A stretch of 64,000 bases of DNA from assembly GCA_026874595.1 (NCBI GenBank), contig CM049316.1, forward strand, positions 57,049,676 through 57,113,675. Direction: 5' to 3'. The notes under the pieces were generated by a model, which saw only the letters and a program-made list of their open reading frames with translations, made no database searches and had not been told where the DNA came from. Shown here in pieces: positions 51,781 through 62,300 of this stretch (position 1 is the stretch's first letter; each line of letters begins with the position of its first letter). Position numbers and translations under genes: made by a program. Source of the DNA: Sipunculus nudus (lineage: Eukaryota; Annelida; Sipuncula; Golfingiida; Sipunculidae).

Positions 51781-54736
51781 AGATCTTCAGGATCATGTGC
51801 TGAAAGCCCCTTAAACGAGACAAGTCCGTCGCCGATCAATATTTGCCCAACACAAAGTCAAAAACATTTATTACGTGCTTGGAGGCAGTCACCTGTGTAC
51901 CCATTATAACAACGCTACACGAAGAAGTCCTTCGTTCCAGGTCTCTCTACTGATCATAAAGTAAATAGACCCTGCCATTCGCTGTTGTAAGGATTAGTAT
52001 TCACATATTCAAAGGCTCAGCAAGAGGCGCCACCGTGCGTCTGTCTCTCTTTCCATCGCACTTTCCCCCTTCCATTCTTGCAGTTTTGCAGACACGTGCT
52101 TCATTCACTTATTCGGACCGGCGTAAAGTGTGTATTATCATTGCAAGATGTGATTTAGTTTTCCAGGTCTTTGACTTTAAAGACATATGAGATTTACAGT
52201 TACCGTATGAAGATTTCCAATGAAAATTACAACCGAATAACAAGCCCCGTAATCTCTTCTTCCTAGTTTTTATAAGTGACTCCTGTGGGCTTTTATTTTG
52301 TCGAGTAGCCTATAACACGACAAGGTACATTTGATGCCTATAGGGTTTTGATACACCTGCCCCTGAACCCTCTACGTGGAAAGCTCGAACGCATTCTACA
52401 CAGCACGTCAGTGGGCAGTGAGCGTCAATTTTTCTTCAATTTTTTAATACTATTTATTGATATTTATTTCATTTGCAACATATAAATATATACCCCCATC
52501 CCCCCTATTTTGACGCTCCTGTAAGTGAGGGGGGATTATGATCTTTGCACTTTGGCCTGTGGTACGCGACGTGTTTCAAAGCGTATTTGTCAGACATTTT
52601 TAAGGAATTCTATGTTGACAATACTCCTAAATCAGCAAGCACTCCCTCGTTTCTATCTACCCTCTGATATACGAGGGCAACATATACATGTACCAGTATA
52701 CTTATATACAGGTCCCTATTTGTTTGTCTGCCTGACTGATCGCAGAAAATAGTATTGGTTATTATATAAGTCTAAGTTTGAACAGTCAATTTCTTTTTTA
52801 AATGCATCTATATCTACACTATGTATTAGGAATTTAGAAAAATATGTGAGGTCACTCCCATATTTGAACCTGTTTTAATCAAGATTCATCTCGACCTTCA
52901 CAAAAAATTCACATGTAGGCCTATATAAATCCATCAATCAATATGTCAATTCGGAGATATATTAATATAATACGAACAGATACAGTCAACAAATATTCCT
53001 TGTTTCATATCTATATTTGAGATAACCACCAGTAGTCCTTATACTTCATAAAGATAAATCTGATTTCCAGACGCGGATCCGGGGTTGGGTGGAGTGAGGG
53101 GTTAGAAGTCGAGAAATTCCGCCCATGCTCTGGGCTTGTATTTTTCCACCAAGCAACTGTAATGAATTATGGCACAACAATTCACACAGTACTCTAAATA
53201 CACTGTTTATCATATCACACTATATTATTCTAGGCCTATATATTATTATAATTTTGTAGTTGACTCCCGTCAGCGTTTGCAGTGGCCCATAACATTGCGT
53301 GGCTCATTCCAACATATATGTCATTACTCACTCCGACACAAAGGTGACAGGGGATAATGTGATTGGCCGTGTTTGTGCGTGCACCTGAGCCATACATGTT
53401 CTGTTCAAGAAGTTCTGAAACTGTTAAGATTCAATTATGTGGAAGGAAAGGCCATCAGCTAAAGAAGTAAAATTATCATTTTTTGACCGATCGGTGAAAT
53501 TAATATGCGGACCTTGTTCCAGATTATTCTATATTCGCCCCTCTCCCCTTCTGTCTCATGTCCCTTTCTGTACAACATCTAAAAAATAAATTAATTTGCC
53601 TCAAAGCGTAATCACTTCCTAAGTCAAACTTTCGTAAAAATCAATCGAAAACCTGAGATACCTTGTAAGGACACGGAAGGCACCTGATTTAATAGGCTAT
53701 CGTAAGTAACTGACGTTGTCTCGTAACGTCTGTGTCATCGAAGCTGAGAATAATAACATGTCATAGTGACATGCTGCCCCCGCACGTTTTCGCTATAATG
53801 GACAGGGGCAGCCCTAACATTATTCTATATGAAGGGAGTGTCAAAGGTTCCTAGGTTGGTTCTTGAATATTCTGTTCAGTAGAATCGATTGAGCCCACGG
53901 GCCCTTTCGCATCTTGTATATTTTAATTAGATATTTTGCATAATTATGAGCTAAATAAATCTTTCGCCGATATTGCCGAGGGTAGAAAATGTGAGGTTAG
54001 GTTAATATAGTAAGGGCTTTAATGTGTGTGTGTGTGTGTGTGTGTGTGTGGGAGGGGGGAGGGGTCTTGGGCTATCCAACCATTACAAAAGGAAATTTCG
54101 CTCTAGATCAAAACTTTTTTTAAGTCTTTATTGATTAACAATGCTATTTAACATAAAGGACATAAAGCAGATGAATGCCAGAGTCTTATAATCCATGGGA
54201 GTCGGTGCTATCTACCATACATAAAGAAAAATAATGAAAGTGATGCAAGCCGCATTTTCTTTTTTGTGCCACCTTTAATGAGCGGATAGATATCTTTTGT
54301 GATGGATTACATAACAGGAAAATCTCTAATGAAGGATTCAAGTTCTCATTTGCACCATCGATAAAATACAATAAATATATAAAGTGTATAATAAAAATGA
54401 AATATTTTTGTCCCTGTTTTTGTCTCCAGCAGTTCTATATTGAGTAGTTTCAAACATGAGCATCTGCTGTTTCGTGCTCGTTGACTTAACACCATATGGA
54501 TATCACAATCAATCATTTGCGAGTTTATTGATAAGCTTAAAATAATTAACCAAGGCGGCATTGATGCAGTCTTAATTGACTCTCTGGTCATCTATTGGAA
54601 TGGGACTCCTGACCGCCTAATGTAATGGGAACTTAGTTAGGACGAACTGCAAAGAAAAAGGAATCTATCAAATCGAATTTAATTCGTGTTAACTCACTTG
54701 CAATTAAATTAGCAGATTGTACATTTCCGAAATTTT
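51440..54736. other. Intergenic stretch, microsatellites only
   Basis: Poly-G at 51,591-51,610, (GT)n at about 51,748-51,777 and 54,021-54,050. Open frames are short and unlike known families. No gene recognised between the Penelope elements and the 3' end of the HOIP-like gene. Confidence 0.4.
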
Positions 54737-54742
54737 TTTATT
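54737..54742 (-). terminator. Candidate AATAAA polyadenylation signal
   Basis: AATAAA on the minus strand about 118 nt after the TAA of the HOIP-like gene, a plausible 3' end signal. The motif is common in AT-rich DNA. Confidence 0.4.
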
Positions 54743-54859
54743 AACATTATATATGACAACAAGTTTATACATATATATTGTTAAACGGAGCGTCCTTGAT
54801 GTGTCATATGCACCATTTTAACTATTTACTTAAAACATTATATGACCAAAAGCTGAGAG

Positions 54860-55016
54860 TTAACTTGCCTCCTGTAAATAGTCTTCGGCTATATCCCGTG
54901 GTTCCCTGTTAAATTCTCTTCTCAGAATTACTTTCAGCTGTTCAGGTGTCATTACATATGCAGGATCTATCCCGTTGTCCTTTATAAGCCTCAACAGGTA
55001 CATAGTGTAAGGCTCA
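54860..55016 (-). CDS. Exon 13: LDD-like C-terminal exon with stop
   Basis: Begins after GATTGATTTTCAG with one base completing a Cys codon, then EPYTMYLLRLIKDNGIDP and on to the frame EDYLQEAS and TAA (54862-54860). The helix and the I-D-P turn match the LDD of HOIP (Y-x-x-Y-L-x-x-L-I, L-D-P). Read-through gives the stop two codons after LQE. At exactly that point the sequence AG|GCAAGT would also serve as a GC-type donor, at the same place where the homologous exon at 2,224 has a normal GT donor. The end of the protein is therefore probably here, with a spliced form as an alternative. Confidence 0.72.
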
Positions 55017-56303
55017 CTGAAAATCAATCAGACATTGGTTCTGTAACTCAAGGTTATATAAGATAGAATGCTACGAAAATCTAGTTGTGAATTATCGTAT
55101 ACAGCTCTTCAATGTCCAGTCGCATCAACAAGCAACCTGTTTCACTTCTTTTAGATAAACAATAATGCACTTTAAAGCCATTGACTGGAACCCAGCTATG
55201 TAGCTTGGAGTTATCTACGTCACAGTAAATTCAGGGGCAAGTCCAGGATATTGGAAAGGGGAGGGTCAAGGAAGACTGAAAGAAGACCTAAAAAGAGTTC
55301 CTCTGGTCAGGAAGGAGGAGGTCATGGTCGCAAAATTTGGTTTGAAACCCTTAAAAAAAGGTTGTTTCGGCTCAATAAAAGAAAGGAACGGGTCTTGATC
55401 CCCCCCCCCCCCCCCCCCCCCGGATCCACTACTGGTTATAGGTTAATCGTACCAAGGAGCTGATACAGCCTTGTAGATCGGTGTAATGCACTAACTCAAT
55501 TTTGCAAATCGGAGTTAAGAACTGACACTGTGATGCAGTTGGGTTGTATGCAGTCTCAGATTTGTAGTTCGGAGTTGCAAATTGACACAGTTGCGAAAGG
55601 GGTACACAGTGGCAAGGTTTCGTTACTGAGCATTACACATTGACATGGATGTGAAGTTCGTATTAAACATTGAGTAGCTGTAATTGCGACACAGAGAGCA
55701 AGTACATTGGCGTGTCTGTGGTGACAAATGCGTTTACTCACCACAGTTGAGTCCCTTTCACAGCTTCATCTTTTAGAACATCCTGATTACAGCCACGCGT
55801 CTTAGCCTCATGTTCCAACCAATCTACGTACCCAAGATGCTTCACTTTGTTTTTCTGTTTAAATGTATCATTTTATGTAAATATTTTCATGCCACAGCGA
55901 GGAAACAACATGATAAAGATATGTTTTCTTCAGAGTACATGCTTCCTTCATAAATTGCATAACAAAATTATGTAATTTCGATGTACATATTTTGAATCCA
56001 CGCCTATGAAAATACAAGACACATCAGGACGGTTAATGAACGACATAAAAGTGCGTCCTTCGAATTAAAGCATCAGCACTTGAATATGAGATAATACCAG
56101 TATTTATTTATTACAAGCATATGTTATTCATATTCAGCGTAGGATATTCCATTCAGCGTAAATTACCTTATCTTCAGCAAGAAACTTACTTTCAAAAATG
56201 CTCTTATCTTTTTACGAGGACTCTTCCTAGCGTAGAAGATACAGTCACGTGGGTGGTGACAATGGGGATCCTTGGAGCAGTCAGCCGTCTTGGTGCAGCC
56301 CTG

Positions 56304-56370
<67 letters not shown>

Positions 56371-59300
56371 AATTTCACTTTACTTGACAGAAATTTTAGT
56401 GTTGATGTTGACTGATCCTACCAATTCAGTGAACGTGAAATTATTCTGATTTTACAATGAATTTGGTAGTACCATATCTAAATATCATGGAAATATTTGA
56501 TGAAATATTTGGTATTGAGTTTGTGCAACTGGATATGGATATGAATATGTTTGGCCTGTTTACCTGAACATAAGGCCCGTAACATCCATCACAGAACTGG
56601 AATGAGCAGGAGAAACACCTCCGCTGGGAGAAGGCTCCAAGATTAATGTCACATACCGAATCGCACTTCGGACAGTCTTAAATTAAGATAGTATTGTTAC
56701 TTGAGACAGATTCACAGATTTCAAAGATGAAGCATTTTCTTGAAACAAAGGAATAAAAGTACTTATCAGTTTTCATCATTTGCACAACATCCTAAAGGTG
56801 AATACATTTATTTTATCTCTATTTCTTTGACGTGATTCTGGTCAGCAAATGAGTGTTAACTGGACTACTTAAATCGTCTCATGTCTTGCAAATGTGAAGT
56901 AACTGAAATCTTTTGCGAGTCGGTTCTGGTTGCAGTTATTAAACATCAAACAAAACAATCCTTTTGGAGTAAAGTCTTTTTTAAACAAATGACTTCATGG
57001 CAACATGAATGTAATATTTTAGGGCATACATATGTTATCATCCTTCAGTGTTTTCGGGACGTCTGTTTGATGATCAGCTCCGTTTACCTGTCAGAAATAG
57101 AAGAGGACAACCACTGAAACATTAGATAACTGAGATATGATAATCTATATATGAAAAATACAGTAACAAAGAAAAGTAAAACTGAAAAAGACTTTTTTTA
57201 TCACTAAAAGCTTTCTAAAATTGCTTTTATACGAACTTATTGATAGCAAGTGACACTATCATTCATTTATCAATAAAACACTACAAAATATATGAATATG
57301 ACTATTTTCATATAACTTTTCCAGTAAGGATATTTGCTTCGTGCTTGTTCTCTGATAATAGGAGATTCCATATAGTGAACAATGTTTAAATATATAAGCC
57401 CTGAAATTTTAAAACATACATATCAGGAAATAGTGGGCGCCTATATTATTAATACTTGCGGTGCTTTGGGAATAGTGTTTTATCATTTTGTTGATGCAAT
57501 ACTTGAGTCTTAAATTCTCATAATATATAAATGTACATACAGTTTTAAATAATTGATATATCATTTTTATAAAAATCACGAAATATCTTCCCTTTTCCGA
57601 GTTAATTCACGCAGGTATGAAAAACATCAGTTCACCTCACATTCACTGCGAAATTTCTCTACACCAGGGACATTGATGCCAGATTCTTCCACGGAAGATA
57701 GATCAGTTTCATTCACAGGATTCCTGTCGTTATCATTCTGGTATCCTGACTTTGTGGGGACCGTTTTCCCAATGATGGAGTTGTAGCACATCAGGCAGAT
57801 ATTTGTAGTACCAGGGTTCATGAAGGTACATGTAGGACATTCCCTCTCTGTCGTGCTGTCGTTTGTATTTTGTGGAACCTAATGATATAAAATGAAACAG
57901 CGTTTAAAAAAAATACAGGGGAAAATGCGTCAAAAGAAAATAAGTACTGATGAAATATAAACAAATAATATAATGATTTAGGACACAGGAAGAAACCACA
58001 ACTATAAAACAAACGATTGCTGTCATCTGATGGCCTCATAAATGGAGGAAAATGTGAGTAAAAATAAAAAAAAACAGGTGGCGCCACTAGTCTCTAGAAA
58101 CTCATGAAACTATTCATGATCAGTGAACACACGAGGATTTTAGGACACCAGATGAAACTCGGTCTGTTGAGAAACAGGTACCACTGATGTTTTTTTATTG
58201 CAGTTTAAAAATATGGACAAAATTCATAAAATAAACAGAACAAAATATAGGTGGCGCCACCAGACTCTAGCAACTGATAAAAATGCACATGACCAATAAG
58301 CAAGACACAAAATATGGCAATCCATGCGTTAACTATTGAGATACTGAAGCTTTTTTGATAAAATTTTTAATTATTATTGATTGCACAAACAAGCCCTTAA
58401 ACCTGGAGAAAATGGGTCGCAGTAACCTGATATCAGGTTTCCATGGAAAATTTCGAAAAAGACCCTTGGATTTTAATTTAAATGTTTCTAGGTCAAATTG
58501 TTACGATTTGTGGCCTTTTAACGGACAACTAGTCTGGCCGTCCTGATGGGCGACGGACAAAGCGGGATAGATGTACCTTAGATTTATAATCAGCTGAGCT
58601 AAAAACTGACAGAAGAAAAAGTTACTTCCTATTTGACCAATTGTACAAAAACAGTGAATGTCTATGATTGGTTTTAAGAGAAAGTCTTGTCTGTAAACAT
58701 ACGGTTTCCCCTAGATCACTGTGATTCTTGTTGGTTTCCAGACTGTTGAAGCACATGTTGCAGACTGTGTCCTTGGGGGAGCTCAGAAAAGTACAAACTG
58801 GACATAAGACAGTTCCCTCCTTTACACCTGGCATCTGGAAACAATACTGATTACATGACACTTATTATTGAAAAACTTTCTTGTAATGCTTCACTATTCC
58901 AGTTATTCTTGGTTACTTCGTTAGGTGCCACCGTTAATGCTAAAAACATTCAATTTTAACAAACCAAAAACTACAAGTAATAATGGATTATTTCATTAGT
59001 AAATGCAACTTAACTGATATTGAAGTATAAAAGCGTTTGATAAAAAATGCGTAGAACGTAAATAAACCTCTAAACCAAATAAGCGTGTTGGTTGGTAATT
59101 TGGTTGACTAGGTTTCACAAACCTCAGTTTTATGACCTGGAGCTGCTGGTGAGTCTAGTGGTTCGGCACATGATATACATAGCTCCGCATCTGAGAGATT
59201 GATGAACTGACAATGTTGACACCTAAGTTCGTTTTCCATCCAGCTGTCACTTAATTCCTGAAGCATATAAATCAGCATTTACCTCTTTAGAATATTTACA

Positions 59301-62300
59301 CTGCCTTTTCCGACACTCAATTATATCAGGTGTATTTTACATTTACCTTCTTACAAAACCAAACCGTTGTTTCACGAAATGTAATATAATTACTTCTCAG
59401 TGCTACGTACTCCATCTGTCACAACGTGTAAAAACGGAACAAGACCCGCTTTTTATCTTTAAAATTTATTAAATAGTTACCGGGTTCAGGTCAGAATTCC
59501 CTTCCTCGCCAATTTGTTTCACTCCTGAGGTTTCAGAGGTAGGTGTATTTGACCAAGAGTTATATGACAAGGCGCTGTCTTGCTCAGAGACCTGCGATAT
59601 AGGCCCATCGGCAGGATCACTTGACCCACGATCACCTGTTTCGGTAAAATACGGCAAAGATGTCCCTGTTACATCTGGCACGGACGAAACTGGCTCGGAA
59701 ACTTGTGTTACAGGGGCACACTTTAAGGTAGGAATATTTGCCAAACACACATGTGGTACGTGGGCACCAGTCTCAGATGTGGCAGAAGAAGCAGGTTTTG
59801 GAACACTGTCAACAGGGTCACAATGAATGCTATCGACAATATCACATTGCTCAGAAGCACGGGAAGCTACATGAGCAGGAATACGAGAACCTAGATCTTC
59901 TGAATCAGACTGATTTACTCCAGTAGAATATAACTCGGGAGCATGTGAACCAGAATCCGGAGCAACCTTTGCACAATAATCCTGTTGAGCAGAATAAGCC
60001 TCGCCAGGAACACGTGACACGGGATTAAATGGCAAAGGAGCACGTGGCAAAGGATCAGCCATTACGTGACCACTAGTTTCAGGATCAGCTGCCTCGAGAA
60101 CAGTTGGTCCGGGATCCCCTGTAACTGGAACATGTACCACGGGATCATGTGACTCAAACACACGGGATCCATGTTCAGTTAATTCAGAACCAATTGAAAA
60201 AGTATGAACCTTCTCAAGAATATAAGACTCCTGAACCAATGTCAGAGGCAAATGCACAAGAGGATCAACTGATACAGGGGCAGGAGGCAAAGGATCATCT
60301 GCTTCGGATTCACGTGACACAGTATCAACTGACTTTGGAACATGTGTGAAAATCGCATCCTGCCTTTGGTCATGGGGCATCCTGACGTCTTCTTTGACAG
60401 GATCTTGGTATTTAGAATATGTCTCAGTTGTATTTTGCAGCTGAACCTCTTGAGCATGCTCAGGACAAGCTGTTTTTCCATACTTTGGGTCCATATAGTC
60501 TGTGCTGACAGCTTTGGAAGATAAGTGGCTGGTACCATGAAGTACAGTTCTTTTTGGTCTGAAGATAAACATGACTTTCATTCCTATATTAATGTTACAG
60601 TTTGCTAATCTGATCAGATAAAATTCATGTTACTTCATAAAACGAATTCGGTTGGATACAAACAAAAATTCAAAATCTCAAACCCTTTGATGTGATAAGA
60701 AGGAAGGAACACACACCATACTCACACACACACATATATATATATATTTATTCGATTTTATTATGATAATGCTCATCAAACAATTACTCATTCATTCTCT
60801 GCGGATTGTAGCTATAGCAAATCACTTACTGATAATGTAAAGGTACCAGGCGGCAAATCATGTCATGCATTACATGGTTTCCATTCAGGAAGCAGCACAG
60901 TTCAGCCCGAGCCAGAAACAGTTCTCCTAATAATTCCGTATTTTCGCCCTCCAGACTCAATGTCGCTTCCTGGTGGAGAAGACCTTCTGATGCTTCAATA
61001 CTATATCCAAAGAGGTTCAGTATTTTCATATGTCCCTATATTGAATGAAAATGTATATTTCATATTTTTAAAACAACACTGATGTTAGTATCAAGTTTAA
61101 TTCTATATTTCAATCCTAAAAATTTGCAGGGTTCTCAGCAGTTCATATAAACACATTTTGCGTTATTTCCTGATGTATTTTGAAAAACCAAGGGTATTTA
61201 TTCTCATATTCCTTGACTTTTCCCCTGGCTGGGAAAATGGAAACTCTTATTCCAGAATTAAAAATGTGTGAAACCTGAGCTCATGCATGAAAACTATACG
61301 TTTTACCTGAATTGTCATCAAATACGTCAGATAAGAATGATCCGCGAAGCTTATATAATCCCACATCTTTTTCCGCTCATCTTCCGGTTTCATTAAGTCA
61401 AGACCAATGGAGTACAAGTAATCCAGTGCTGCCAAGAGCCGTTGTCCCCAGTCAGAAGTCTGGAACGAGCAGATCTTCTTTATCTCAATTTGACCCAATC
61501 ATGGATACATGTAGGTAAATCGAGTAGTGAGCAGTGACGGTTTATTTGGTGATAATAAATGCATAAGCTATACAGGCTGGGAATCCGCGCCGGAGTACCG
61601 GAATATGCCGGCAATATCCGTGGAGGGCCGGCAAAATGGTGGCTTTTATTGCCCTATGTACGCTATGAATGAATGCATGAATGAATGAACATACATATTC
61701 TGGGAAACAAAGACTCAGGCTCGTATATTCCACTCATTCATACACAGTGGCGTCATTTATCTTCAAGGGAGGGGGGATGACTCGCAGGATCGTGAGGTGA
61801 CTCGCAATCGGGGGGGGGGGGGGGGATGGGGGGGGGGGGATAGGCGTTGAGGGTAGTCAAAATTTGGATAAAACAGACATATACATATATACCTTTAACT
61901 GTCCGTGTGGCATATCAAATGTATTTCAATTAAGTATAAGGTTTTAAAAAATAAGGTATATGTTAAGTCTAAACCATTTAGATATTAATATTTCATTCTA
62001 AACTTATAAATGGAACCAAAGTCTATAATTCTATTTATTTATATATTTCTTTTGAAATATACAAATATTATTTTCTGAAAAGTGGGGGGATGATTACATT
62101 GACCATCCCCCTTTGCCAAAAAGTTGGGGGGGGGGATATATACCCCCATCCCCCCCCCTTTATTGACACCCCTGTTCATATACACACAAACACACACACA
62201 TACATATATATATATATACACGTCATTCCTTTCATTATACAACACATTTGGGGAAATGTTGATGACCATGATAGTGATCATCATACATGATGATATACAC

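Noticed and set aside
56881..57117. Plus-strand 78-codon frame between exons 8 and 10
   Set aside because: No similarity to any domain; overlaps the small minus-strand exon at 57,030-57,087, which fits the gene model.
60149..60538. Opposite-strand and out-of-frame open frames over exon 5
   Set aside because: They follow from the repetitive codons of exon 5; no family resemblance, and the minus-strand frame joins in phase with its neighbours.
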